Shown here: positions 33,241 through 45,778 of the stretch, piece by piece
Layout: each line of letters starts with the position of its first letter
How positions within the stretch are numbered: the first letter of the stretch is position 1
Source: Apoda limacodes
Lineage: Eukaryota > Arthropoda > Insecta > Lepidoptera > Limacodidae
Assembly (NCBI GenBank): GCA_946406115.1
Contig: OX291561.1
Location: 8,734,273-8,798,272, forward strand
DNA: 64,000 nt
Direction of reading: 5' to 3'
The notes under the pieces: generated by a model
Told to the model about the DNA's origin: nothing
What the model saw: only the letters and a program-made list of their open reading frames with translations
Databases searched by the model: none
Position numbers and translations under genes: made by a program

Positions 33241-34317
33241 AGTGCTGAGACGATGTTGATAATCAATCATGATTACCGCATATTATTGTTTTTAATATTT
33301 ATGTTTTAATATATATTATTTATTGAATATTAAAAAAACTGTTTTTTCCCCAATTCCACTTTTCCCTGTTTCTTCTTTTCGCTCTGAATTTACTAATTTA
33401 GAAACCTCTCCCGGCGGCCGTGGGCTCCGAAACTCACCAAAGATTCAACGCATTGGGGTGAAAACCACCAAACAAGGCCACATACATATTTATATAGTAC
33501 ACGTCCATAGATATATTTATATAGACAATACAGCGTAAATCTATTTCTTTTATTTACAACGTTACTATTTTTTCGATTAATTTTATTTTCAAAATCGATA
33601 ACTAATAGTTGATGTTTAAGACAATCCGAGGAACGTCTCTCTTTTTGTGCATGCAAAAATAAAACATACATTTAACCACGGAATAGTTAAACGTGCATTT
33701 AACGGTCAGAAAATATGAAACTTGATAGACGTGATTCCAATGACAGCTGTCGCATGAGTCATCCAATATTTAAGAACTATAGTACCTATTCTTTTTAAAA
33801 CTTTATGTTTTTTTTAATACTTTTACTTAATACTTTTTTGCGTAGGTAGGTGTTTTTTTAAATAGTGATGTACTTAGATAAATGAAATAAAATTTAACTC
33901 ATTTCCGGTGGCCAGTATTAATAAATACTTATCTACTTTTTATATATTTTGGAGAGAGCTCCAAGCTTCCAATGGCCTGGAAGTTATTAATAAAAGTAAT
34001 AAATTTCTTGATTTGCGTCACTACACAATTTACAAGGCAACCAACCTCTCCGCGCGCCGCGCTGTCTCACTCCTCAAGAGTCTGATATAAACCAGACAAA
34101 CTGACAAATCATTATATTTAAAATTTAGAAATTTGGGAACCTACATAAGCATTTGGTCAGCGCTGAAATTATTTAGTAACTACGCAGGTTACTCATCACA
34201 CACTTGGCTAAATTAGTAGGTACAGCACTCAGTATTTCTTATTATTCGTTTAAGGTATTTACTTAAATTTTTAGTAACCTTTGTGTTCAATATTCAGGAT
34301 ATTTATTTATTATGTAT
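33241..34317. other. AT-rich intergenic DNA
   Basis: No gene or element recognised. A plus-strand frame at 33908-34090 and other short frames look like chance. Confidence 0.45.
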
Positions 34318-34840
34318 AGCTTCTGCCAGCGGCTTCGCCCGCCCTAAATTTCGTTATTGGCGTAGATTCTTACGGCGACTCCTCAATTATAGAGAAAAAC
34401 AAACAATCAAATCTTTCCTCTTTAATGGCATAATACATTTGTGTCTGTGAAACCATGGAAATACACGTACAAAATATCAACCCAATCGGTCAAGCTGTTT
34501 AGTAGTTGACATACCGACAGCAGCGCCACCTAACAGGTCTAATTGTATTTTTAAATCATCCAGGAAACTATCAAAATACCCCTATAAAATTTCAACTCAA
34601 TCGGTTCAGCCGTTTAGAAGTTATGTAAAAAAGATAAGTACGGAAGGATAATTCTTATTACCCGTTTTATAGTAGGAATTAAGCATTTTCCCGCGGTAAA
34701 AACTAGCCTATGTTAATCAGGGATAATGTCAGCTTATAATGGTAAAAAAAATTTTCAAATCGGTCCAGTAGTTTTGGAGCCTATTCAATACAAAAAAACA
34801 ATCAAATCTTTCCTCTTTATAATATTAGTATAGATGTGTC
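34318..34840 (+). repeat. Two adjacent RTE-like tail pieces
   Basis: First piece: CGGCTTCGCCCGCCCTAAAT with AATCGGTTCAGCCGTTTAG. Second piece: TAGCCTATGTTAATCAGGG with CAAATCGGTCCAGTAG and ending CTTTATAATATTAGTATAG. The phrase CAATCAAATCTTTCCTCTTT occurs in both, near 34407 and 34800. Confidence 0.6.
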
Positions 34841-34860
34841 AGTATCTGTGGCTCACTGGG

Positions 34861-35130
34861 AAGAATTATATTGGTGTTTGTCTTGAGACTGAGTATTTGC
34901 TTTGTGTAGTGTTTATATTTAAATATATATATATATACTAGCTGTCCCGGCGAACGTTGTTCCGCTGCCGTCCCTCTGTACCCGGCGAAAGTTGGTTTTT
35001 ACCTATAGTGCCCGAGTCCGATATATATATATATATATACCATATATATGTATCCATTGTCTGGTATTCATACAACAAGCCCTACTTAGTTTGGGACCAG
35101 ACACCGGTGCTGTGTTAATTGTCCAAAAAA
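34861..35130 (+). mobile_element. SINE split by an RTE-like insertion
   Basis: Box A (GTGGCTCACTGGG) and the body segment GTGTTTGTCTTGAGACTGAG lie to the left, the rest of the SINE (GTATCCATTGTCTGGTATTC) to the right. Between them an AT run and 34933-35022 carry an RTE-like tail (CTAGCTGTCCCGGCGAACG). The complement of the same SINE body, uninterrupted, is at 26980-27185, which shows that the inserted part is foreign. The B box region is missing. Confidence 0.65.
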
Positions 35131-35959
35131 AAGTTAGTATGTATTTATATCTTTACGGTTGTAATACCCGGAAGGGAATAACCAGTAGCTGGATTTACAC
35201 CTAGATCATCGACTATTTACAAACCTTTTCAGTCCTGTGTAACATTATAGGTCGTTTAAACACTGCTTCTATAATAGGGTATCTGGATTGATTTGGCTAT
35301 TTATAATACGTCTAATAAGTCATAAATCCACTTAAACAGGAATAGAATAATAAACCCCCTTAACGAATTATAAGTCAAGACTCGTTAAGGTGGAAATTGT
35401 TAAATAATTTGAACCGATAAAACAAAAAAACTTATAATGAGTAAGTATAATATTTAATGCTCAGTAACTAACGCAATAACTAAGAGACATCCCAGCATCC
35501 CACAAAGATTCATGCCAAAATAACACCATTTAATAACCCAAAAGCAATTTCAAAGCTTTTAATTCTAAATAGCCTCCTAAAAGATTTATACCATTACATG
35601 TTCCTCACGAGACATCATGGACTTGCGTCAATGGTTATAAAGACAGCTATATTAATCTTAAAGGCTGAATTCAGTCGCCGTTAAGTCTCATATCCAACCT
35701 ATTTTAAGAACTCTTCGTGTAAATTTATTTAAATATAGTACCTGTACATTGTAAGACGTAGTTGGTGTATTTCGAAAGAGAGGTCAATCACCGGATTTCG
35801 CTTTTAAATGGAGAATTTCTTTTATTTTCTGTGAAGGAGATTGGGAATAGGGTCAACACAACTGAAATAATAAATTAATAGTTTTTGCCAATTATATAGA
35901 ACTAATTATCTTTTGCTCGTGGCACTTCCCGCGCTCATTTTCTTTACAGTAACTTCTTA
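35131..35959. other. AT-rich intergenic DNA
   Basis: Nothing recognised. Confidence 0.45.
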
Positions 35960-36115
35960 ATATATATTGTGAAATTTGCTGTAGCCAAGGTTTCTCCACA
36001 CGGAATTCCGCGACTTTTGAATTATCCGGTATAAAATTTATATTCTTGTCCGCCTTTTCAACTATATCTGTGCCATATTTTAGGTCAATTGGATGCTTCG
36101 TTGCGATACAACGTG
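35960..36115 (+). repeat. RTE-like tail, diverged subfamily
   Basis: Related to 20464-20720: TCCACACGGAATTCCGCG, then TTCAACTATATCTGTGCC and GGTCAATTGGATGCTTCG appear in the same order. Noncoding. Confidence 0.5.
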
Positions 36116-36339
36116 AAGGGAGGACAAATAAACAAGTTCACTGTCACATTTATAATATGAGTTTGGATAATATAGATATTTAAATGGCAACCGTGATCTG
36201 GAAGATGCAGCGTAACACGATAGAAGACCTTAGAGCCGCAGGAACCCCACATAATGCAGGCGGTTGAAGACCGGGCATTTTTCGTAACATATGCAAAACC
36301 TACGTTCAATAATGGACATCTTCTGTCTGAAGTTGTTCC

Positions 36340-36475
36340 TTTGTGTGTGTTTTTCCTATTTTGTTTATTAAAACAAGTTAGAAAAAGACCAGAGACCTCA
36401 ATTTGCTTCGTCTCTGTCACGGTTTTGCCACCATTTTTTTAACACCTTGCTAGGATAGGCGCTGGCCCGTTCTTT
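36340..36475 (+). repeat. Dispersed fragment shared with 44160-44285
   Basis: Shares the order GTTAGAAAAAGACCAGAGAC, GTCTCTGTCAC, GCTGGCCCG and TATGTCTAT with the segment near 44160-44285. Too decayed to classify. Confidence 0.35.
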
Positions 36476-36510
36476 ATGTCTATCAAACGCACTTGGTAGT
36501 TTGTTTTTTT

Positions 36511-36912
36511 TTAATTAAAAACAAGTAAAATGTCACTGCTACTGGTTAAGTGAGCATTTAAATTAACTAAGGTTACATTCCAAAGCTCATTAAATCTCAT
36601 GTTGACTATTAATTGTATAATATACCTAGTTCGGTTTCCGGTAATTTGAACTAGTCTGTTCTTAATTTCGACAGTATTTAGATTAGCCTTTAGGTAAACC
36701 CAGTTTATTAAACTTAGTAACATTAGGCAAATCACCCAAATTTGGCTAATTTTAAATTTCCGCATTGCGTTATAGTTGTTGGTTAATTCTTTATGTATAA
36801 GTAAGTAAAAAAATTCCGTTACGTTTTTAAAAACTTGTCCAATCCAAATTTGCTTTTTTAGTTCGTAAAGAATATTATATGGTATATTATTGTATCCCTG
36901 GTATTTTACCAA
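36511..36912 (-). CDS. Unrecognised 133-codon open frame
   Basis: An uninterrupted AT-rich frame with no recognised domain. An internal Met is followed by a hydrophobic stretch (IWVICLMLLSLINWVYL, about residues 58-74), so a membrane or signal-anchor segment is conceivable. The rest is Asn-rich without obvious motifs. There is no TATA box, splice site or homologous copy in the window. A frame of this length can occur by chance in 64 kb of AT-rich DNA, and decayed transposon sequence is also possible. Reported only because it is the longest unexplained frame outside the LINEs. Confidence 0.2.
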   Translation of the reverse strand: MVKYQGYNNIPYNILYELKKQIWIGQVFKNVTEFFYLLIHKELTNNYNAMRKFKISQIWVICLMLLSLINWVYLKANLNTVEIKNRLVQITGNRTRYIIQLIVNMRFNELWNVTLVNLNAHLTSSSDILLVFN

Positions 36913-36926
36913 TTATGTCGTTTTGT

Positions 36927-37365
36927 ATTGACTGGGTTCAACGACGGGCTGTGAGAATCGTCAACGATCCTAAATTCACAAGCTGTATCGAACCCTGAGG
37001 TCTGAGGAGAGACTTGGCCTCTTGGCTTGTATAAAGGGATATGCTGAGGAATTGATGGTAATGAAGCCCACGGCTACTTTCTACCATCGCACCGCTCGCC
37101 ATCGGCAGGGAATTCATTCTCACAGTCGCGTACAGTGCAGTTTCAGAAAAACTTCCTCCCGCGAACGCTTAGGTTGTAGAATGAGCGCCCTGCCAAGGTT
37201 TTCTCAAAGGACTACAGTATGAGGTTCTTCAAGAAAGAAGTTATTAGATTTTTGAAGGGTCGGCACCACGCGAGTGATGTCCCTGGTGTTGCAAGCGTTC
37301 ATAGGCTGCGGTGACCGCTTACTATCAGGCGAACCGTAAACTTGTATGCCACTTTAGGGTTCTAA
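36927..37365 (+). mobile_element. LINE-A 3' end fragment
   Basis: Starts at GACTGGGTTCAACGACGGGC, equivalent to 41480 in the long copy. Short frames read the C-terminal region (KPTATFYHRTARHRQGIHSH). The 3' UTR ends near GCCACTTTAGGG. It is 5' truncated and has several frameshifts. Confidence 0.85.
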
Positions 37366-38380
37366 AAGAAAAGAAAAACAAGTTATAACTATAAGGCTAA
37401 TAATTTTACTTACCCAAGCATTCATTTTATGACCTTTCACAGTCAGCACATCTTTGTGAATTGCTTAAGATAGAGAGTTCTTGGTCAAACCTGACTTCAA
37501 ATAAAGTAATGACCTTCTTAAATCAAAACTCAAATACCTACTTAGTTTCTTATCTCATCATTAAAATTTACGCGCATTATGTTGATAACACCTATTTACA
37601 AATGCTAAGTTTTCTGTTTTCCTATTATTGTTTTTAGTGTGGTATTTACCGATGATTACAATTAATACCACGTGTTGTGGTTATAGAGCAAGACGGTATC
37701 CCGACGCGGTCTTTACGGGGCCGTGTTGCTCTGTGTCTATGGTTGTAGTTTTAGTTGTTTTAATGATTATCTCATTACTACACTAGTAAATTTTGCGAAC
37801 ACTTGAGAAACGTATAAATTACATACCATCCTCTCGGAAGTTTCAAGTTGAAACATAGTCTAAAAAAGTTCATTCCACCGGCGTAGAGTTTCGTTCTGTC
37901 TTTTTCTGTGTCGTAGAAAAAAGGTTTTACATATCAGTGGTTCAGAAAGGCTCACTTTATCGTTTAAAATCTACGTGGAAAACCCTTTTTTATTCGCTTG
38001 CGCGCAAAATGTTTTTTTTTTCAATTCTACAGAAAAAGACATAATTAAATCGTCCGAAATACGGTTCGTTCTTACTACTTTATACATAAGTGATCCGTTA
38101 ATAACACTTTAGTTTAATTTTTGAAACTATTGCATTAAAGATAATGTTTTGTTTAATGTTATTTAATACACAATTTATTGTAGTTTACAAACAAATAAGT
38201 TTTAAGTATAATTTTTGTTCTAAGATATTTAAAATTGACCTGGTTCAAATTCGGTACGTACCTAAAAATATTTTTTTTGGAATTACGTAGTAGGTACATA
38301 ATTTTGGTTGTTTTTACTATAAACATATTACGTTTACTCAATAAACTTAGAGTTAATAATTAAAAAACACGCGTCACTCC
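37366..38380. other. AT-rich intergenic DNA
   Basis: About 1 kb without recognised features. Confidence 0.45.
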
Positions 38381-39050
38381 ACCAGTGATGTAAAATACAA
38401 AGGTAAGCCGCGAAAAATAGGTAAGACAGGTAGGGCACTGCAAGTACTCGCTCGAATAAGCTACTCGAACCACTAAAGCAGGGCATAGCGAGTACTTGCT
38501 CGGATGAGCGGCCCGAACTAGGGAAGTACCTCCACCTTACAAAAAACCGCGGCCATAATAACACTAACATTAAGTAGTGTTGTGTTCCTGGCGGTGAGTA
38601 AGGTTGCCAGAGCTCTTTGAGGATTCGCTGCGCGGACAGCGGAGGACCGGCGGTACTTGTTGCTGTCATTCTCGGCATAGACGCGGCGTGCTGGTTCGGC
38701 GGTCAGGGAGACCTGATGAAACGGCTGACCGCTGGCCGCCCTCAGGTTGAACGGGATCCCGAACCCAGGGATCACTTAATCTCCGCCCTGAGAGGCTGAT
38801 CCGCCAGCCTGTGTAAAGTATCTGAAGTGGTAGTCGTGCCGGAGAAGGAGACCGTAGTGGACCCGGCTACTACAACAGAGGGGGATCAGGAGCCCTTCCG
38901 CCCGCCGTGCCAGCAACCATATCATCTGTGGCGAGCTTCGGCAGTCTTAGAACCGCACCTTTTGTCCTCTAAGCTGTCTGTGCAGTGAATCCCCATCCTT
39001 AGTCTTAGTTACTTTTTTTATATATTATGGCTATGAGAACGAAAAAGAAA
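38381..39050 (+). other. GC-richer segment, probable LINE-A 5' region
   Basis: GC content rises at about 38575 and stays high up to the endonuclease frame, as expected for the 5' part of the same element. A frame near 38820-38940 reads VVVPEKETVVDPATTTEG with an in-frame stop before the endonuclease. I cannot define the true 5' end and see no ORF1 zinc knuckle. Confidence 0.4.
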
Positions 39051-41956
39051 AGAGTTTGTACAGCGGCTACTTCATCCCAGATAATGTGGATTTTTGCTAC
39101 ATCAGGGGTATTCACGCAAATCTTAACGCAGTCCACCACCATCTCGAGACTGCGCAGCCGACCATTCTTTTTCTAACGGAGACGCAGATATCCTGCCCGG
39201 CCGACACATCATACCTTCACTATCCCGGCTACAAACTCGAACACATTTTATGAGTCGTGCCGGTGTATGTATGTTCGTCCGGGAGGATATCTGCTGTCGC
39301 CGCCTTCATAGCCTTGAAGACAGGGACCTGTCGATATTGTGGGTGCGCGTAGATTACGGCGGCCACACTCGTATCTATGCGTGCCTATACAGGTCTCATA
39401 GCGGTGACACGGATGTAACTCGACTCTTAACGCACCTGAGTTTGACGACTGGCAAAATTCTAGAGCAATATCCCACAGCAGAACTAGTTATTTTGGGAGA
39501 CTTTAACGCCCACCATCGCGAGTGGCTCAGTTCTCGAACGAATAACTATGCTGGGATATCTGCTCATGACTTTGCTCTGACCTATGTATTCTCTCAGCTG
39601 GTACTTTCTGCAACGAGAATACCAGATATAGAGGAACATACGAGCTCCTTACTGGACCTTCTACTAACTACTCGTCAGGTCGGATACTCCGTCTCAGTGG
39701 ATGCGCCTCTTGGCTCCTCGGACCACTGTCTCATTCGAACTCAATTGTCATGCTCACAACCCGATCCATCTGGGCCAACTAATTGGCGTCGTGTGTGGTA
39801 CTATAAGTCGGCAGACTAGGATGGATTGCGAGAATGTTACGAATCGTACCCGTGGAGGCAGATCTGCTTTAACTCAGAAGATCCTGACGTCTGCGCAGCC
39901 GCAGTCACTGAGACAATCCTTGCTGGTATAGAATGCTATATTCCTAACCCGCGAGTAGCTGCCGGCGTCAAAAAACGACCGTGGTTGGTAATAGGTCTTG
40001 CAGAAAAGCTAAAATTCTCAAGCAATCCGCATATGAGGCTTGGACCACTGCTCTTAATAATAAGGATCCGAATATTTCTGAGTTGAAACGTAAATTAAAT
40101 GCTGCCTCCGTAAGAAAGCAACTGCCAGATCAAAATTCCAATTCATCGGCAAAATAGGTGGGCGACTTGCGAGCTATCCTTCTGGGAGTCGTGCTTTCTG
40201 GTCGCTTGCCAAAGCTGCCGAAGGGAACTTTTGCCAGTCGTCGTTACCACCACTGCGAAAGACCGATGGTGACTTGGCCCATAGTGCTAAAGAGAAAGCC
40301 GATCTACTGGGCAGTCTCTTTGCCTCGAACTCGAACATGAACGATGAAGGCGCTGTACCACCTACTATACCGTGGTGCGGTAAGACCATACCGGAAATCT
40401 CCATAACGCAGCGGAAGGTCTGGCGGGCGTTGCTTTCTCTAGACGTTCATAAGTCGAGTGGGCCAGACGGTATACCAGCAGTGGTGCTTAAGCAGTGTGC
40501 TCCTGAGTTATGTCCTGTACTCGGCGATAGATCAGATCCATCGAATTACAGGCCTATCGCTATTACCTCTCTCCTCCAAGGTGATGGAGCGTGTGATCAA
40601 CACACAGCTTCTAAGATACCTAGAAGTACACGATCTGGTCAGTGACCGTCAATATGGCTTTCGCCACGGTCGCTCGACTGGTGACCTTCTAGTGTATCTC
40701 ACACACCGATGGGCACTAGCCGTTGAGAGTCTGGGGGAGGCATTGGCATGTAGCCTGGACATAGCGAAAGCGTTCGATCGGGTCTGGTACCGGGGTCTTC
40801 TATCGAAGTTGCCATCTTACGCGTGGCCGAGGGTTAGTGCAAATGGGTGGCTAGCTTTTTGTCCGGCAGACGCATACGATCCGTAGTTGACGGTAGTTGC
40901 TCTGATAGCATGGACATTAATGCTGGTGTCCCGCAAGGCTCTGTGCTGTCTCCTACGCTGTTTCTACTGCATATCAATGACATGTTGGACATCAACAACA
41001 TACATTGCTGTGCAGATGACAGTACTGGAGACGCTTTTTACACAGGTCGTGCAAACATCCCTCGTTCCGTTGTGGAGGAAAATCGCGGAGAACTTGTGTC
41101 TCAAATCGAGACCACACTGTCCTAGGTGTCTGACTGGGGACGGGTAAACTTGGTCCGATTCAACCCTACAAAGACACAAGTGTGCGCGGTCACCGCTAAG
41201 AAAACTCCATTCACTGTAGTCCCACAATTCCAGAACACTCCCCTCTCCATCTCCAAGAGCATTGGGATCCTTGGTGTCGACATCTCCAGCGATGTTCAGT
41301 TCCGAGTTCATTTACAAGATAAGGTGAAGCTGGCGTCCAAAAAACTTGGTGTACTCAACAGAGCGAAGCAGTACTTCACGTCGGGGCAAAGGTTGTTACT
41401 TTACAAGTCGTAAGTTCGGCCCCATATGGAGTACTGCTGCCATCTCTGAGCAGGTGCACCCGGATACCAGCTTGGCCCTTTTGACTCGGTTCAACGACGG
41501 GCTGTAAGAATTGTCGACGATTACAAACTCACTTTCGGTATCGAGCCCTTAAGTCTGAGGTGAGACTTTGCCTCCCTGTGTGTGTTCTACCGCTTGTACA
41601 ATGGGTTGTGTTCTGAGGAATTGTTCGAAGTGATGCCCACGGCTACTTTCTACCATCGCACCGCTTGCCATCGGCAGGGAATTCATTCTCACACTTTAGA
41701 ACCTAAATGGTCGCGTACAGTACGGTTTCTGAAAAATTCCTCCCGCGAACGCTTAAGTTATGGAATGAGCTTCCTGGTTTTCTGCAAGGACTACAGTATG
41801 GAGTTCTTCAAGAAAGAAGTTATTAGATTTCTGAAGGGTCGGCAACGCGCAAGTGATACCCCTGGTGTTGCAAGCGTCCATAGGTTACGTCGACCGCTTA
41901 CCATCAGGCGGACCGTAAGCTTGTTTGCCACCTTAGTGGTATAAAATAAAAAAAAA
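39051..41956 (+). pseudogene. LINE-A, longest copy: endonuclease plus reverse transcriptase
   Basis: Non-LTR retrotransposon ORF2, broken. The APE-type endonuclease is readable at 39056-39819: ANLNAV (Asn), FLTETQ (Glu), GDFNAHHREWL (Asp/Asn) and PLGSSDHC (Asp/His). A stop at 39817 and a frame change near 39250 interrupt it. The linker runs to 40380. RT motifs follow: SSGPDGIPAVVL (40455), SNYRPIAITSLL (40540), YGFRHGRST (40655), DIAKAFDRVW with motif A Asp (40755), GVPQGSVLSP (40925), CADDST in place of FADD (41010). Relative to the spacing expected in the family about 25 residues are missing before SNYRPIA, and at least three frameshifts occur. The 3' UTR ends in an A run at about 41945-41956. 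It serves as the reference for the other nine LINE-A pieces in this window. Non-functional. Confidence 0.9.
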
Positions 41957-42239
41957 GCGTGCGATTTGTTATTGACTTATGTTGTTTTCATGTTATCAAT
42001 ACTTAATTAAACTATTTAACAAAGTATACTTGTTTCATTCATAAGTATTGAAACACTAATAATTGTTATTCTTGTATATAAATGTAAAGAAAAACAATAA
42101 TAAGTAATTAATTACTTATGAATGGAACAAGTAGGCATAAACGCAAGCGGTTAAAGTAGGCCTATTTTACGCAGATTTTAAACGATAAAGAGAGCTTTTT
42201 TGAGCCAATGAGATGAAAATGTATTTGTTATCCTGCTAT

Positions 42240-43060
42240 CAGTGCTACCCTTTTTTTGTCTCTGGGAAATCCTCATAGACACCTCCACACTGCTGGGTAG
42301 GCGCGAAGGTTACGCTGGAATTTTACCGGCTAAAACCCAGCGGTGTCTACCAGTTGCCATATACAGGGGCCACGGGCATGCTTTCGCATTCTTCCGCGAC
42401 AACACTTCCACCGCCCCTCTCCTGAGATTTAGGGGAATGGAGAAGAGTGTTACTCCATCCCCCTCTTAGAAAGACGTACTAGGAACACATCGCCCGTCTC
42501 TCCTTCCCGCGGGAACTTCCTCAAATTCGGGCCCCGCCAAACCTCTCAACCATCGAAAGCGCCCAAAGAGTGGCAGAAGAGATTACCCATACACCCGAGA
42601 ACCCTCTCCCATCGCAAGTTTTTTTACAGAGATTTACTCTCCGCGGCCCGGACACTTAAGCCAATGCCAATGCTCCCGCCTCTCTAGCCCTAACTTGGTC
42701 TAAGAACTACCAAGTCACCGTCTAGCATACCTAGTTACGATTTTCGTCGGCGCAGCGGCGGCGGCACAAAGTGCCTGCAAAGTAAAGTACCCCCGAGCCC
42801 TCCCACCTCTGCATCCGCTGATGGATCCATTCGGAGAAGCCAACCGAAGCGTTTTGGCGTCGGAGGCTCCGCTCCAAACCACCCCACCATACTTCGACGT
42901 CAATGTCAAACTGGTTGCACGTAGATGTTTTTTGGTTTCACACCGGACTGGGTTGTACGGCGCTACTCAGTCCCCTCGCACAAGGCGGACACAACTCAAG
43001 GAGGGCTATCGATGCTCCTCGGGTTAACCCCAGTTGGGTTTAGGAACACGACTCCGAGCG
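42240..43060 (+). repeat. GC-rich block, probable dispersed element
   Basis: About 820 bp with GC content far above the surroundings, sharply bounded by AT-rich DNA. Plus-strand frames are fragmented but protein-like: REGYAGILPAKTQRCLPVA and DNTSTAPLLRFRGMEKS. From memory, similar translations recur in lepidopteran gene sets as spurious proteins from repeats. No RT, transposase or zinc-knuckle motif is visible. It ends after GGTTAACCCCAGTTGGG. Confidence 0.45.
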
Positions 43061-43919
43061 AGTGAGTTTAAAATAAATTTATTGTTTAGTTTTGTATTTT
43101 TCATGTGTGAAATGCGTCAATTTGTTCAGGTAATGGAGTGATAAGTATATACATGCGTACTTTACTCGTTAGGTGTTAGGTTATCTATTATGGGTGTTAA
43201 GCATAGACATAAAGACTTAGTCAGATGTGAAGTAAAGCTTGTCCATAGACTTCGCTGTAATCTGTCCTATGGACTGCGCCATATTTCCAATAATCAAAAT
43301 GTAGTACACCGCTCAAATTCAAATATACTTGTTTACCGCATTCTCATCACATTTTTAATAAAGTGGAGTCCAAAGTAAGTGATGGAGATTTGAAGGGGGC
43401 ATCCTAACTTCTGTTTTCTAGTAACACTATCGCTCCTGATTCGCCAGAAACTTTGTTAGCCCTTTTTTACAAACATCCACCTGCTAGAGGAACCATTGCC
43501 GTTCACTATTTGACAGCGCATCCACTACTCTACCTCCCGAGCATGTGCAGTCAATGCGTTGAATGCGGTCCGGAAGTGACGTCATAGCGCAATCATTTTT
43601 GGTCAACAGAATGATCGAATGTGCGCATAGACAGCATTGAGCGCATTCAATGCGTATAATGCTTGTCAACAAAACGCCACTATATAATATCTTTAGATAC
43701 TCTAAGCTCATTGTTTTATTATTGCAGTTTGACACATATATATTTGAATTCTAAATCCGCATTGTGTCGTAAGTAGGTAAAATAAAAAGGAATGAATAAC
43801 AATTAAATTACCTCAGCAGTATTATGGATATAATAAAATGATATTTAGATTATATGTTATGTTAGAGTATCTTACCTACATATGCTACTTATGACAAAAA
43901 TCTCATGATTGATTTTGGT
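43061..43919. other. Intergenic DNA
   Basis: No gene recognised. Near 43550-43660 short inverted blocks (TTGAATGCG and CGCATTCAA) bracket about 100 bp and may be a decayed MITE. Confidence 0.4.
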
Positions 43920-43985
43920 TGGGCTATAGATATATTGCACTTCGGGAGAGGCTTTTGTCCTGCAGTGGGCTGATGATGAAGTTTT
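43920..43985 (+). repeat. SINE 3' end fragment
   Basis: GTCCTGCAGTGGGCTGATGATG is a diverged version of the 3' end of the SINE family found at 6921-7222 and 53520-53915. Confidence 0.45.
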
Positions 43986-45100
43986 GTCCGAGAAAAAATA
44001 TTGCGATTTGTAGTTAGAGCCCTGTCTGCATTATGCTGCAGCCAAAGACTTCGAGCTCTGTAAGCTGTCTGTATGGACTGCGCGACAGCCTCACAAAATT
44101 TGCCTCACTTTAAAAAGAAACTAAGCTACTGTTTGGCTACAGGTAGTTGACCTGTCTCCTTTTTGTAAAAAATAGAAAACGTTGGAACGCGACAAGAGAC
44201 CGCAGATTCGCTGTGTCTCTGTCACACTTTGCGTTTACTTGACAGCTGTCTATGAAACGCGCTGGCCAGTATCTATGTCTATGGTTGCAGTGCAATAGTT
44301 AAATTGCTAAAGTAGTTAATTAAGGTTATGGCAAAAGATTATGGGAAAGTTATTTAGCCTAATAATAAAGTAGCAATTGATAAACTGCTGAAAGAGTAAT
44401 AACATAAATATAGAGAATTAACTTTTTATGGGTCGAAAATTTAGATATAAAAATAAAATAAAAAATGGTTTAAAAATAAAATATGACTTAAAGTTGGTTG
44501 GTTGTTTGTGATTCACAATATTGATCATTTTTACTATGACAATTTGGTGATGAAATGACCAAATTCCTTATAATTTTGATTTATTGTATTATATTTTATT
44601 ACTGCAAAATATCTAACATTTTTTCTTGTCTATTAATAATAATGAAATTATTATATGCCTTTAAATTGAAATATATTGTATTTACATTTTTCTTTCAACC
44701 AGAGACGCAATTTTTTAACAAAGTTGTTTATTTATTTTTTAGTAGTTATGTTATCAGGTTATTTATCATAAAAATTTATATATTAATTACGTTTTATCTA
44801 TGTAAAATATTTATTATAAGTAACGTTCTTTTAAAGAAAGAGGGTTTTGTTTTCATTATTTTAACCCCTACTATTATATTTTTTTTTTGATATAAGTATA
44901 TCACTAATTTGTAAACAAATAAATGTCATAGGAATATTGTTAAAAAATTTTTTTTAATAATAGAAAACAACGTGCATCTAGTAATTTTTATAAAAGACAA
45001 ACTCTAACAGATTGTAAATTAAAAAAAAATAACAAAATTATAGGAAAATGACGTTTTTAGGAAAAACTCCTTGTTAAGAGCGCTCTTTGAATTGAAATTA
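43986..45100. other. AT-rich intergenic DNA
   Basis: Contains a fragment near 44160-44285 shared with 36340-36475. A 111-codon plus-strand frame at 44555-44890 is almost wholly Phe, Ile, Leu, Tyr and Lys, as expected from AT-rich chance sequence. Confidence 0.45.
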
Positions 45101-45478
45101 AAAACAGTCAATTAAAAATATCCTTAGTTTATTAAGACATGTTATAGTATCAAGATATAATTAAGGTAAGTACGTATAACACAAGTCAACAACAGTATTT
45201 ATATAAATTTTAAAGAATATATAAAACAGGTAGGTAAATATGTATCTACTGTTTAGTATATTAAACATTTCAACCTTTGTACACAAAATCGCAATATTTG
45301 TATCACAATACACATTTAAGGGCATTGAAGCCAGACGAATTCATACGGCACTTAGGTCCACCTCTCAGTTCCAGCACTGCCCAAGTGATCACAGCTTCCA
45401 TTGCTGGTTAGCCCCGAATACTGCCTCTGACTGCTTTCAGCAGCTTTACAACTTCATCCTCCAAATCCTAACTCAAAT

Positions 45479-45778
45479 TCAAGGCTCGTCGTCTTCTGAC
45501 AGTGAAGGCATCATCAACTCTCGACGTAACCGCTCCCTCCGAGGAGAAACCGACTTTTGCCTCCTCAGGGTTTCAGCGTAAGGAATATACGGCTTATGTT
45601 CATCAGGCTTGAAAGTTTCCTCCTCGGAGTCATCTTCAACTAGAGCTGGTAAAGCGGAGCGGCGCGGCTTTCGCTTTCCCGGACACTCAGCGTCAGCAGA
45701 CTGCAGCGTCGAGGATCTTGTTCGTGATACAGCCGGACACACATCCGCGTATAAAGATACAGACGTTTTCACGACCAT
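45479..45778 (-). CDS. Small basic/acidic protein of unknown function, copy 2
   Basis: A 99-residue intronless protein, paralogue of 19649-19933, with an intact promoter. Blocks: MVVK at the start, a Ser/Thr-rich part, CPGKRKPRRSALPALVEDD (32-50), an acidic patch SEEETF (51-56), HKPYIPYAETLRRQ (61-74), SVSPRR (76-81) and RLRRELMMPSLSEDDEP (83-99). Basic clusters alternate with acidic patches, and RRQKSVSP resembles a kinase or 14-3-3 target site. There is no signal peptide, membrane segment, zinc site or known domain. A small, highly charged, intronless gene with a TATA box suggests a rapidly inducible regulator, but that is inference from gene architecture only. The stop codon position is conserved in both copies. 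A poly(A) signal lies on the minus strand at 45133-45128. Confidence 0.75.
   Translation of the reverse strand: MVVKTSVSLYADVCPAVSRTRSSTLQSADAECPGKRKPRRSALPALVEDDSEEETFKPDEHKPYIPYAETLRRQKSVSPRRERLRRELMMPSLSEDDEP

Noticed and set aside
44555..44890. 111-codon plus-strand frame with many hydrophobic residues
   Set aside because: Composed almost only of Phe, Ile, Leu, Tyr and Lys codons, as chance AT-rich sequence gives. No start context, no homologue in the window.
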